From the NCBI RefSeq assembly GCF_014195535.1, contig NZ_JACIBY010000001.1:685748-749747 (forward strand): DNA of 64,000 nucleotides, written 5' to 3'. This document shows, piece after piece, positions 26,150 through 34,886 of the stretch (position 1 is the stretch's first letter; the number at the start of each line of letters is the position of its first letter). Both the position numbers and the translations under genes were made by a program. Origin of the DNA: Runella defluvii. Its GTDB lineage: Bacteria; Bacteroidota; Bacteroidia; Cytophagales; Spirosomataceae. A model generated the notes under the pieces. The model did not search any database. It was not told the DNA's origin and saw only the letters and a program-made list of their open reading frames with translations.

Positions 26150-28024
26150 TTAGGATTTGTACGAAGCCAACTCTTCACTACTCATGTTTTGGAGAACCTC
26201 TTTGGCGTGTTCATAGCCTTTCTCGACAATGGTGTCGAAGGCTGCCCAACTTACGATACCAAAGCGACTGACGTCGGGGTTGAAATACAAATCGGAGTAG
26301 CTGATGGCTTCGTTGCGCCGCGCGGCACTGTAGAGCAAGGTCGCATTGAGCAACAACGACGTAAGTGAAGGCAATCGATATTTACGCTGTTTTTTGGGAC
26401 GAAATCGGTCTTGTAATAACTGCTTGGGACTAGGAATCTCCTCTAAATCAAGTCGATAGTTCTGGTCGCGGGCTAAATCCACGCCAATCACTTTGCCTAC
26501 CTTGGCGCGGCTCATGACGTCGGCAGGAAAATTGTTGAACGTCCCGCCATCCACCAACAAATCGTCGCCATCAATAATCGGTGGAAATACGCCTGGGATG
26601 GCCGTAGAAGCCAGCAGGTATTTGCTCATGGAGCCACGGGTATGTACTTCTTCGCGGGCTTGGGTATAATTGCTCGACACCACAAAAAGCGTTCGCCACG
26701 TATCTTCTATGTCGATTTGGCGTACACCCACGAAGGCTTCAATCGTGTCGTCAATCATCTGTTTGATGCGTTTGCCGCGAATGAGTGAAATAAAAGGTAG
26801 CCAATTGTAGTCTTTGGTCGGATTAAACATGGCTCCCTTTTTCATAATACGTTGCACGGTTTCGGAAGGCTCTCCAAACGATACCGCTGCGGCCACCATC
26901 GCGCCCACGCTCGTTCCGCCCACAAAATCTATGGGTATATCAAATTCTTCCAACGCACGCATCACTCCGATGTGCGCAAACCCTTTGGCTCCGCCGCCCG
27001 CTACCACAAAACCAATGGCCGTTGCGCTCATAATACGGGCCAACCGCTTCATATCTTGGGAGCTTTCTCGGCGCAAATGGTAGTGAGATTTTACGTTCGG
27101 GCGCAAACTCAGCCACTCGCGGGTGTGGCGCGGCGAAACTGTATCTGACGGATGCAGCAACACCAACACCTGCGGAACGCCAGTCGTGGCAGACCTAGAA
27201 TTGATACTTTGTTCGTGCGAGACCAGCACCGAAGGCTGGGTAGCGTCTGCAATAAGAAAAATCTCATCGGCTTGGCGAATGCACCGCTGCGTCCATTCGG
27301 TGTTTTCGGAGTCCGTCACATAGAGCATATACTCGTGTTTCGACTCCTGATTATCAAGCCACTGCGATAGTTCGTGGTAGGCTTTTCTGTCGTTTTTATT
27401 GGTTTGGGCAAAACCTACCATGCCATGCTGTTCGTCCACGGCTGTGCTTGAGGCCAGATAAACTGTCCCTTTGGCAGTTAATGCTTGGTATAAATCGTGG
27501 GAAAAATCGGGTAAAGAAATGCTGTTGTGTAGGGCCAATAAACAAATATTAACGGGTTTTTTTACGCTTTTTCGACCCCCTTGCGAATTTTTTAATCGGC
27601 TGATAATGAGTTTGGTGACGTTCATGGAAACGGCAGGGTAGTCTAAGATGACTTTTTCAAAAACTTCCTTCGACAGCTTCACCAAAACACTATCACGGAT
27701 GGCGACAATCGTAGCGGAGCGAGGTTCTCCCGTGAAAATGGCCATTTCACCCACGGTTTCGCCCCGCATAATTTCCCCGATGACCTTTTGGGTGCCTTCT
27801 TCGGTCGTTATCTGGGCCTGTAGGCGTCCGCTGATGACAAAATAGAGCGAGTCACCGACGTCTTTTTGGGCAAAAAGTTGTTCGCCTCCACCTATTTCCA
27901 CCCATTGGAGCTGAGGTTCGAGGCTATGTAGCAGGGTATCGTCAAAATCACCAAAAATACGGGTAAGGTTTTTACGAAGCAGTTCACGGTGGAACTGGTT
28001 TGCGAGCGGTTGAATGAGAGCCAT
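26150..28024 (-). CDS. cNMP-binding patatin-like phospholipase
   Basis: A 624-residue lipase related to RssA/neuropathy target esterase. N-terminal about 1-140 is a cyclic-nucleotide-binding domain with a canonical phosphate cassette (GETVGEMAIFTGEPRSATI, Glu and Arg both present). A middle domain of unclear fold precedes a patatin domain: oxyanion loop GGGAKG, nucleophile elbow GTSVG (Ser about 372) and the dyad Asp in VDGGTFNNF (about 491). I start at ATG 28024 (MALIQPLANQFH) because a terminator hairpin for the gene upstream lies at 28117-28155. The next gene is an adenylate cyclase, so cAMP could control this enzyme. Confidence 0.88.
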   Translation of the reverse strand: MALIQPLANQFHRELLRKNLTRIFGDFDDTLLHSLEPQLQWVEIGGGEQLFAQKDVGDSLYFVISGRLQAQITTEEGTQKVIGEIMRGETVGEMAIFTGEPRSATIVAIRDSVLVKLSKEVFEKVILDYPAVSMNVTKLIISRLKNSQGGRKSVKKPVNICLLALHNSISLPDFSHDLYQALTAKGTVYLASSTAVDEQHGMVGFAQTNKNDRKAYHELSQWLDNQESKHEYMLYVTDSENTEWTQRCIRQADEIFLIADATQPSVLVSHEQSINSRSATTGVPQVLVLLHPSDTVSPRHTREWLSLRPNVKSHYHLRRESSQDMKRLARIMSATAIGFVVAGGGAKGFAHIGVMRALEEFDIPIDFVGGTSVGAMVAAAVSFGEPSETVQRIMKKGAMFNPTKDYNWLPFISLIRGKRIKQMIDDTIEAFVGVRQIDIEDTWRTLFVVSSNYTQAREEVHTRGSMSKYLLASTAIPGVFPPIIDGDDLLVDGGTFNNFPADVMSRAKVGKVIGVDLARDQNYRLDLEEIPSPKQLLQDRFRPKKQRKYRLPSLTSLLLNATLLYSAARRNEAISYSDLYFNPDVSRFGIVSWAAFDTIVEKGYEHAKEVLQNMSSEELASYKS

Positions 28025-28116
28025 AAAGTTGAGGGTCAAAGCGTGAGTAGGGTACTGATACACAATCAGTATGGCAATGATAACGAATTTTTTTGAAAAA
28101 TACCTACTCACTAAAA

Positions 28117-28155
28117 ATGCCCTACTTGCCTGTAGGGATGGGCAAGGTAGGGCAT
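28117..28155 (-). terminator. Terminator after TonB receptor gene
   Basis: Stem ATGCCCTAC-TTGCC (28117-28130) with GGCAAGGTAGGGCAT (28141-28155), one bulged base, 10-nt loop. On the minus strand it is followed by a T-run. It separates the receptor (stop 28205) from the patatin start (28024). Confidence 0.75.
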
Positions 28156-28204
28156 GAGAAAAAGGGTTAATAATAAGGAGGAGATGCGCTGAAGGTTGCA
28201 ACAA

Positions 28205-30607
28205 TCAATTAATCCTGTTTTTCTCCTCCTCAACTCCCGTTTGTCGTTGTCGTGCCGATTTTACTTGTTTATTACCAAAGTTATAACTCAAGTTGATTCG
28301 GACAGTACGACTTTCCCAGCCGCCCGAACCTGTGATGCGTAGTCCGCCGAATTGGGTGGTACCGCGCCAAGGAGAGGTGTAAAATACATCGCTGATGGCC
28401 ACGCGGAATGCTACTTTTTCTTTTAAAATACGTTTTTGGAGCGCAAAGTCGAGTGAACCTTGGCTGCGCGTAACGTAGGTGCCGCCCCAAATGCCTGGCG
28501 AACTGTACCAACCCGATACTTCTAAGTTCCATTTTAGGGGTAAACTAAAGGTGTTTTGCCCGTACAGGCTCAACACGTTGGCTTTTACGTTCATAAATTT
28601 CTTCTCGTCAGATGTGAACGCGGTGTGGTAAGCATTGAGGCTGACATACACATTCCACCACTTCGCCGCCTGAAACGGGTACGAAACGCCCAAGTTGATG
28701 ACTTGTTGGTCGGCGATGTTACGCTCCATCATAAAGTTGCGATTATAGCCCGTAGTATCGGTAATTTGGGCAAAAAAGTCACGGACGTAGCTGTAACTCA
28801 GCGAGGTCGTCAGGGTGTATTTGTAAGTATGGGCAAGTTTGAGGTTGTTGACGTATTGGGGTTGCAAAAACGCATTGCCTTTTTGATAGGTCAATTCATC
28901 CAATTGCCACTCGAAAGGGTTAAGAGATTGGTACGTAGGTCGTTCGATGCGGCGGCTGTACGTCAACGCAAGACTATTGTTGGGGTTGGCTTTGTAGGTG
29001 ATACCACCGCTGGGAAAGAGATTGGTGTAGTTGCGACGCACAAAAGCATCGGCATTTTTTTGCGTTCCAGTCAACTTCCCTTCCGACACGGTTTGCTCGG
29101 CCCGAAGACCAAATTGAAGGTCGAATTTTTGATGGCTTCGGTTGTAGTTGACGTAAGCGGCGTTGATTTGTTCGGTATAAACAAAATTGTTGGAGCGATT
29201 GGCATTGAACGCATCCATTCCGTCAACCACATCGTAGAAATCGAAGGTATTGTTCGTTTTTACAATCGATAGTTTTGCCCCCATGCCTAGTTTCCCTTTT
29301 AAAAATGGCTGTTCGTAGTCAACTTTGGCCGAAAAAATACCAATATCTGTCGGGGTTTTCATGCGGTAAATTTGGCTGAACAACGTTTGGGTTTCGGTCC
29401 CGTTTTTATAAAAATTGGGCTGATAACTGTGGCGATTGCTGTTGTACGAACCCAAGTCAACGTCCACGTTCAGGATGCGGCCAAGGGTATCTGCAAAACG
29501 ATAGTTGGTGTTGAGGTACAAGTTGTTGCTGTGCTGTTGGGAGGTGTTATCGGCAATCAAAACCTGCGTCGGGAGGGTACTGTTTTGGGGGTAAATGGGC
29601 GTTCGACTGAGCGAGGTGTTATCGTTGGCATTGAGGTTGGCGTTCAAAATAAGCCCAAACGTACTTTTGGTCGATGCAAAGTAGTCCATGCCGAGTTTGA
29701 TGTTGTTGCTTTGGTTGTTGTTGATGGTCTCGGCTTTTTGGTCAAAAATGGTGTTGACTTGTTCGCGGTAAAAATTCAAATACGACCAATTTTGCCCTGT
29801 TCGGTTGCTGTACGTGCCAAAAAAATTGGTTTTACGGTTTCGATGGTTAAACGAAACGGAGCTATTAACTTTTCCAAAATGACCATAGCCATACCCCAGC
29901 GCCAACGACCCGTTGGTGCCGAAGCCTTTGTCTTTTTTGAGGCGAATGTTGATGATACCCGCATTGCCTGCGGCATCGTAGCGGGCCGAGGGTTGGGTGA
30001 TTATTTCAATGGCTTCAATGTCAGAGGCTTGGAGTGATTTTAGGAATTGGTTTAAGTCTGCGCCTTGCAATACCGAAGGCTTACCGTCAATGAAAATTCG
30101 GACGCCTGTTTTACCTTCGAGAATGATGTTTTCGTTGTTGTCCAACACCACCCCTGGCGATTTTCGTAGCAGTTCCAAGCCCGTCGTTCCCGTAGCGCTG
30201 AGGGACGCTTGGACGTTAAAAATGGTTTTGTCCGAAAGAACCTCGACCAACGGTTTTTGGGCTTTTACTTTTACTTCGGCCAGTTGATTATCGCTGCGCA
30301 AAACAAAGGCGTCGAAGTCAATGTTGGTATCTATGAGCTTGAAATTGACCGAGCGGTATTTTTGAAAACCCACGCTGCTAATGACCAAATAGTAGTGTTC
30401 GGGGGCAATCCCGCTCATTTTAAAATGACCGTTTTCGGTACTGCTTTCAACTTTTACGAGGCTGGAGTCGCTTACTTTAAAAAGGGTTGCAGTGGCAAAG
30501 GGAATACCTTCGTTTTGTTCGTTTTTTGCCAATCCTGAAACGGAAAAGCGCTGAGCCATTGATACGGTGGTTATTAAAACGAGAAATGGAAGTAAGATGG
30601 TTTTCAT
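28205..30607 (-). CDS. TonB-dependent outer-membrane receptor (OMP_b-brl_3 type)
   Basis: An 800-residue outer-membrane protein: signal peptide 1-18 (…TVSMAQ), a carboxypeptidase-like regulatory domain (about 20-105), a plug domain (LELLRKSPGVVLDNNENIILEG, FIDGKPSVLQG, IEAIEIITQPSARYDAAGNAGIINI) and a long beta-barrel rich in aromatic residues ending in NLSYNFG. This is the 'outer membrane beta-barrel family' found in Bacteroidota, often under LytS/LytTR-like control. I start at the ATG at 30607, the only one giving a proper signal peptide. A LytS/LytTR pair is divergent 199 nt away and probably controls it. The ligand is unknown. Confidence 0.9.
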   Translation of the reverse strand: MKTILLPFLVLITTVSMAQRFSVSGLAKNEQNEGIPFATATLFKVSDSSLVKVESSTENGHFKMSGIAPEHYYLVISSVGFQKYRSVNFKLIDTNIDFDAFVLRSDNQLAEVKVKAQKPLVEVLSDKTIFNVQASLSATGTTGLELLRKSPGVVLDNNENIILEGKTGVRIFIDGKPSVLQGADLNQFLKSLQASDIEAIEIITQPSARYDAAGNAGIINIRLKKDKGFGTNGSLALGYGYGHFGKVNSSVSFNHRNRKTNFFGTYSNRTGQNWSYLNFYREQVNTIFDQKAETINNNQSNNIKLGMDYFASTKSTFGLILNANLNANDNTSLSRTPIYPQNSTLPTQVLIADNTSQQHSNNLYLNTNYRFADTLGRILNVDVDLGSYNSNRHSYQPNFYKNGTETQTLFSQIYRMKTPTDIGIFSAKVDYEQPFLKGKLGMGAKLSIVKTNNTFDFYDVVDGMDAFNANRSNNFVYTEQINAAYVNYNRSHQKFDLQFGLRAEQTVSEGKLTGTQKNADAFVRRNYTNLFPSGGITYKANPNNSLALTYSRRIERPTYQSLNPFEWQLDELTYQKGNAFLQPQYVNNLKLAHTYKYTLTTSLSYSYVRDFFAQITDTTGYNRNFMMERNIADQQVINLGVSYPFQAAKWWNVYVSLNAYHTAFTSDEKKFMNVKANVLSLYGQNTFSLPLKWNLEVSGWYSSPGIWGGTYVTRSQGSLDFALQKRILKEKVAFRVAISDVFYTSPWRGTTQFGGLRITGSGGWESRTVRINLSYNFGNKQVKSARQRQTGVEEEKNRIN

Positions 30608-30806
30608 GGTTGCGATGGTTGATGGGACAAAGTTGCAGTCCTGACGAAACCCATCAAAGAGACATTCGGCGAATCGACAAATAACCCGACGAATGACACT
30701 TTGTGCAGTTGAACGGCTTATACGGCAGTTCGTCGAAAAAACGTAGCAGAATCGAATTATTTGTGGGAGATTTGACACAGATTCACAAGAAATACAGCGG
30801 AGAAAA

Positions 30807-31880
30807 ATGATAAATTGGCAAAAAAAACTCATTTGGGGAGTTCGGCTTGGAGAACTGCTAGCCGTGGTTGGAGTTTACTTTGTATTGTATGCTTTGTATT
30901 GTTTGACGTTGACATTCAATGAGTTGTCGTACGTTAAAATGACCTACGGCGCACTGCTTCTCAACTATGCCGTCAGCCAATTTTTTGATTATGCCTTAAA
31001 ATTTATCCTGACCATCCCCCTTTGGTACTTCTACTTTCGGGTGATTCCGCATTGGAAGCTTTCGACCAAGATTCTTTTGCACGTATTTACGATGTTACTT
31101 TTTGTTTTTACGTGGCAAAAAGCCTTCTATTTCACGATGGATACCCTTGGGCGTGGGCATTTACGAGGGTCGAGTCAAGTGTGGGACATCTACATTCCCG
31201 CGCTTATTTACGTCATTCAATTTGGCTTTTTTCACGCCTACGAATACCATTTGCACTACCAACGCCAAAAAGAGACCGAAAACGCCCTTCGACAGGCGTC
31301 GCTGGAGAGTGAGCTTTCGGCCATCAAAGCCCAGCTTAATCCACATTTTCTGTACAATGTTTTCAATACCATCAGCGCGTCGGTACCGCCCGAGATGGAA
31401 GACACGCGGGAGATGATTGCCAAGTTGGCCGATTTGTTTCGGTACCAGTTGAAGGCATCTCGGGTGGATTTTGTCAAACTGAAAGACGAGATGGAATTTG
31501 TTGAAAAATACCTTGCCTTGGAAAAAGATCGTTTTGGCAGCAGGTTGCAAACAACGATTGAGGTGGACGAAGCATTGATGACCGAACGGGTGCCACCGAT
31601 GTTGCTTCAGCCGATTGTGGAAAATGCCATCAAACACGGTATTTCACCCAAAATCGAAGGGGGAGAAGTGAAAATAACAATCAAAAAAAGTACCTACGAC
31701 TTGATAGTGGAGGTTACAGACACGGGGGTTGGGTTGGTCAATGAAGGAGAAATTATTGGAAAAGGTGTGGGGCTAACCAACACCAAATTGCGCTTAGAAA
31801 AGATGTTTGGGAAAACGTTACATTTTCAACAAAACCAACCGAGCGGTTTTCGAGTTTGGTTTGAAATACCGCTCCACTAA
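30807..31880 (+). CDS. LytS/YehU-type sensor histidine kinase
   Basis: A 357-residue membrane kinase: four likely membrane helices (about 13-33, 47-80, 86-108, 130-147), a short coiled-coil, then a His_kinase domain (phospho-acceptor His180 in LNPHFLYN) and a C-terminal HATPase (ENAIKHGI, DTGVGL). No periplasmic domain, so it likely senses the membrane or a partner. The gene for the LytTR regulator follows after 5 nt, and a TonB receptor gene is divergent upstream. Confidence 0.92.
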   Translation: MINWQKKLIWGVRLGELLAVVGVYFVLYALYCLTLTFNELSYVKMTYGALLLNYAVSQFFDYALKFILTIPLWYFYFRVIPHWKLSTKILLHVFTMLLFVFTWQKAFYFTMDTLGRGHLRGSSQVWDIYIPALIYVIQFGFFHAYEYHLHYQRQKETENALRQASLESELSAIKAQLNPHFLYNVFNTISASVPPEMEDTREMIAKLADLFRYQLKASRVDFVKLKDEMEFVEKYLALEKDRFGSRLQTTIEVDEALMTERVPPMLLQPIVENAIKHGISPKIEGGEVKITIKKSTYDLIVEVTDTGVGLVNEGEIIGKGVGLTNTKLRLEKMFGKTLHFQQNQPSGFRVWFEIPLH

Positions 31881-31885
31881 CAGCC

Positions 31886-32617
31886 ATGCAAAAAATAGTA
31901 ATTGCCGACGACGAAGCGGCGGGACGTACGCTCATCAAGCAATATTTGCAGGAATACCCTACGATGATTGTGGTAGGGGAGGCCAACAACGGCGTCGATG
32001 CCGTCAAGATTATCAATGAATTTAAACCCGATGTGGTGTTTTTGGACATTCAAATGCCTGGCCTGACGGGTTTTGACGTGCTGAAGTATTTGGAAGAAAT
32101 TCCGCAGATAATTTTCTCAACGGCCTACGACCAATACGCTTTGCAGGCGTTTGAAGTCCACGCGATTGACTATTTGTTAAAGCCTTATACGGGGGTTCGT
32201 TTCAACGCTGCCATTCAAAAATTGCGGTTGAACCAGAGCCAGAATTTAACCCCCGTTCAACCACTGGCCGAAAGCCTCATCAATCCCTTGCAGTATCCCG
32301 AAAAGATTCTCATTCAGCAAAATCAAAAACTGGTGACAGTCAATGTGCGCGACATCATCTGGATTTCGGCCGAGGGTGATTATTCCAAAATTATAACTAA
32401 CCGAGGCAATTATTTGAGCAATTATGGCATTAGCCAGCTCGAATTAAAACTTAACCCGCAGCATTTTATTCGGGTGCATCGCTCTTCCATCATTCATTTG
32501 GAGTTTGTAAAAGAAATCCAAAAACAACTCAGCAGCTACGATGTCATTATGCAAAACGGCGATTGGGTGCGCGTCAGCCGAGGCTACATGGATAACATTA
32601 AGAAATTGACGTATTGA
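31886..32617 (+). CDS. LytTR-family response regulator
   Basis: Response regulator of 243 residues with receiver domain (acidic pair DDE at 8-10, phospho-acceptor Asp54 in VFLDIQMPG, Lys in YLLKPY) and a C-terminal LytTR DNA-binding domain (about 140-243; IIWISAEGDYSKIIT, FIRVHRSSIIHLEFVKEI). Second gene of the LytS/LytTR operon; likely target is the divergent receptor gene and its own operon. Binding sites are expected as direct repeats in the 199-nt divergent region, but I could not assign them. Confidence 0.93.
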   Translation: MQKIVIADDEAAGRTLIKQYLQEYPTMIVVGEANNGVDAVKIINEFKPDVVFLDIQMPGLTGFDVLKYLEEIPQIIFSTAYDQYALQAFEVHAIDYLLKPYTGVRFNAAIQKLRLNQSQNLTPVQPLAESLINPLQYPEKILIQQNQKLVTVNVRDIIWISAEGDYSKIITNRGNYLSNYGISQLELKLNPQHFIRVHRSSIIHLEFVKEIQKQLSSYDVIMQNGDWVRVSRGYMDNIKKLTY

Positions 32618-32695
32618 GGAGGTTGTTGATGGAATGATGGGGTGCCTTTGTCAAAGTGCTTAATGGTGGACAGTAGAAATCAAATGCCTTGCAAT

Positions 32696-33802
32696 TTAGT
32701 GTTTCAAATCAATAAGCCTGTAACTGGTACTTCTACCGCCTGAATCCTCTTTCACCAAAACATCCTGTTCCACTAAATTTTGTATATCTCTCAATGCGGT
32801 GTCCGTTGAAGTCTTGGTGATTTTGGCCCACTTGGATGTATTGAGTTTTCCTTCGAAGCCGTCTAATAACTTATTAAGCATCAATTTTTGACGGTCATTG
32901 ATGTCTTTCTCGGAGAAAAATAGCCAATATCTTGCTTTGGTCAGTACCGACGTAAGAATGTCTTCTGTAGCTGATAATGCCCTGTCTAGGCAAGTCAAAA
33001 ACCAATGAACCCACTCTGTAATGTCTAAATCTCCGCGTTGTGTCTTTTCCAAAATATGATAGTAGTCTTTGCGTTCCAGTCTAATTTGGGCAGACATGCT
33101 ATAAAAGCGCTGATGACTTCCATCCGCTCGCGCGAGTTGCATATCGGCAATAGAGCGGGCTATACGCCCGTTACCATCGTCAAACGGGTGAATGGTAATA
33201 AACCATAAATGAGCCATGGCCGCTTTAAAGACGGGATCCATGTTATTTTGGGTATTAAACTATTCCATGAACTGGGCCATCTCCTGCGGTAAGCGTTCGG
33301 ATGAGGGAGCTTCAAAATGGACTCTTTCACGACCGAGAGGCCCTGATACCACTTGCATCGGGCCAGTCTCATTATCCCGCCAATTTCCCACAGTGATTTT
33401 GTACATACCGCTGCGTCCTGTAGGAAACAGTGAGGCATGCCACCCGAAGAGGCGGTCTTCTGTAAGAGGCTGATTGAAATGCTGTGTGGCATCCAGTAGC
33501 ATTTCGACCACCCCTTCTACATGGCGGTCTGTGGGAGAGAGTGCTCCAATGTCTATCCCTAGACGGCGGGCAATACTGCTGCGTACCTGTTCGGCGTTGA
33601 GGATTTCGCCTTCAATTTCATTGGATTTGAGTACTTCCAACGTCAACGTTTGCAGTATAGCTTCTTCCTGTAAAGGGAAGCCTAAGCTTTCCATTCGGCC
33701 AATGAGTTTTCCCTGTTTATGGCGAACGGAAGCCAGTAAGTCCATAATTAGTTGCCTATCCCACGAAAAATGAGGCCATAGAGGTCGTTGATGGATGTAC
33801 AT
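32696..33802 (-). pseudogene. Fic-family protein gene with one in-frame amber codon
   Basis: Reads as a normal Fic protein of about 368 codons except for TAG at 33260-33262 (codon 181), in the motif MAQFME*FNTQNN where relatives have Trp (TGG), so a single TGG to TAG change. The rest is clean. The N-terminal half carries the class II inhibitory helix (SNEIEG, fits [S/T]xxxE[G/N]); the C-terminal half has the active site HPFDDGNGR at about 205-213, followed by a winged-helix tail. Fic enzymes AMPylate target proteins. Either inactivated recently or suppressed by readthrough. An internal ATG at 33241 could restart the active-site half without the inhibitor. Preceded by operator-like dyads. Confidence 0.88.
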
Positions 33803-33821
33803 GTTCTATTCACCGCTTGTT

Positions 33822-33882
33822 ATGCGGTAAATGTAGTGTCTAATTACCGCATTGTCAAGATAATTGACGCATATTATGCGGT
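33822..33882. promoter_or_regulatory. Nested dyads upstream of the Fic gene
   Basis: Perfect inverted repeat ATGCGGTAA (33822-33830) / TTACCGCAT (33844-33852), a third half-site ATGCGGT at 33876-33882, and between them GTCAA-5-TTGAC (33854-33868). They lie 20-80 bp upstream of the Fic start, where an autoregulator would bind. The TTGAC half also appears in the AbiE promoter. Confidence 0.6.
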
Positions 33883-34098
33883 GATTAAGCAGTATATTCG
33901 CCGCATGGCTTGTTCATCGGAAGCCTACTTTTTTTCGGTCTAAGTAGATCCAAGGAGAGTGATGCGGCCAGCCTGAGATGGCGACCGAATTTTATCAATA
34001 CCTACTTGGAATGAGAGGTGCCTTAATCATGAAAAAGGCACTAAAAACTTGAAAATGATATAACAGATAATTTAGGTATTCATTAACATATTTTATAT
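33883..34098. other. Non-coding spacer between Fic and AbiE promoters
   Basis: No gene is supported. A weak hairpin, GTGCCTT (34016-34022) with AAGGCAC (34035-34041), is the only structure seen; its role is unclear. Confidence 0.4.
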
Positions 34099-34137
34099 TG
34101 TCAAGTAAATAAAATACAAAACTTGACAGTACTTGAC
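34099..34137 (+). promoter_or_regulatory. AbiE operator: TGTCAAGT / ACTTGACA dyad plus extra half-site
   Basis: Inverted repeat TGTCAAGT (34099-34106) and ACTTGACA (34121-34128) with a third ACTTGAC at 34131-34137. AbiEi antitoxins are known to repress their own promoter through inverted repeats. The second half-site contains the TTG of a possible -33 element, so a bound repressor would block RNA polymerase. Confidence 0.65.
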
Positions 34138-34153
34138 TAACATACTATATTTA
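34123..34153 (+). promoter_or_regulatory. Candidate promoter for abiE operon
   Basis: TTG at 34123-34125 and TATATTTA at 34146-34153 (one mismatch to TAnnTTTG), separated by 20 nt, the spacing typical of Bacteroidetes promoters. Transcription would begin at or next to the ATG at 34158, so the mRNA may be nearly leaderless. Confidence 0.45.
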
Positions 34154-34157
34154 CAGA

Positions 34158-34886
34158 ATGATAAGTGTCGCCGAAAAAATAGCCCAAACGATAAAGAACA
34201 TGCCCGAAGGTGTAATCTTTGGCTATGATCGGCTGTCCATTGGTCGGGAAGAGTTTGCGTCGGCAGCCAAAGCGCTGGAACGGTTGCAGAAGAAAGGGCT
34301 GGTCAGCAGGGTCTCAAAAGGGCGCTTTTACAAGCCTAAAATGACTATTTTTGGAAAAAAACGACCCAATGAGGCGGAGTTACTTAAACCTTACCTGTAC
34401 CAAAACGGGCGGCGCATAGCCTACATCACGGGGACAAGGCTCTATAATCAACTAGGACTGACCACTCAGATACCAGCCGATATTCAAATTGCCAGTCGGT
34501 CCCGCCGTAACTTGAGCGGAATCAGCTTTATGAAAGTCAGCTCCGTCAAAAGCTACGCCGACGTATCTGAAGATAATTATCAAATGCTGGGTTTTCTGGA
34601 TGCGATGAAAGACCTAAAACAAATCCCAGATTTGGATATGCAGTCAGCGCTGACCATCTTCAAAACTCGCATAAAAGCATTGAGCAGCGAACGGCAACGC
34701 CAAATGATTACCTATGCCTTGTTATATCCCCCACGGGTAAGGGCATTATTGGGAGCCGTTTTGGAAGAAATTCAAAGCGATTTGGATTTGACCCCGCTCA
34801 AAGAAAGTCTCAATCCTTTTACAAAGTTTAATTTAGGATTCAATAATTCTCTGCTGAAAACGGCCTCCAACTGGAACATTCAATGA
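34158..34886 (+). CDS. AbiEi-like antitoxin (DUF6088 family)
   Basis: A 242-residue type IV antitoxin: N-terminal winged helix (about 1-60, with FGYDRLSIGREEFASAAKALERLQKKGLV-type pattern), then a C-terminal domain beginning AYITGTRLYNQLGLTTQIPADI, as in DUF6088/AbiEi proteins. Should repress its own promoter and counter the AbiEii nucleotidyltransferase. The following toxin gene overlaps by 4 nt (ATGA) and is broken, so this antitoxin now stands without an intact partner. Confidence 0.82.
   Translation: MISVAEKIAQTIKNMPEGVIFGYDRLSIGREEFASAAKALERLQKKGLVSRVSKGRFYKPKMTIFGKKRPNEAELLKPYLYQNGRRIAYITGTRLYNQLGLTTQIPADIQIASRSRRNLSGISFMKVSSVKSYADVSEDNYQMLGFLDAMKDLKQIPDLDMQSALTIFKTRIKALSSERQRQMITYALLYPPRVRALLGAVLEEIQSDLDLTPLKESLNPFTKFNLGFNNSLLKTASNWNIQ

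Noticed and set aside
24937-28024. Pycsar anti-phage system (class III cyclase plus effector)
   Set aside because: The cyclase has the Lys/Asp pair and full metal Asp set of adenylate cyclases and a MASE2-like membrane domain, unlike the cytoplasmic pyrimidine cyclases of Pycsar. The pair is kept as a signalling candidate, not called Pycsar.
28025-28204. 60-residue N-terminal extension of the patatin protein
   Set aside because: The stretch overlaps a terminator hairpin (28117-28155) and does not look like domain sequence; the ATG at 28024 begins the cNMP domain region properly.
28556-30037. Long antisense reading frames over the TonB receptor gene
   Set aside because: They mirror the receptor's codons, have no domain and no own promoter, and the receptor on the other strand is clearly real.
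30608-30832. 75-residue N-terminal extension of the TonB receptor
   Set aside because: It lies in the divergent promoter region and would bury the clear signal peptide that begins at 30607.
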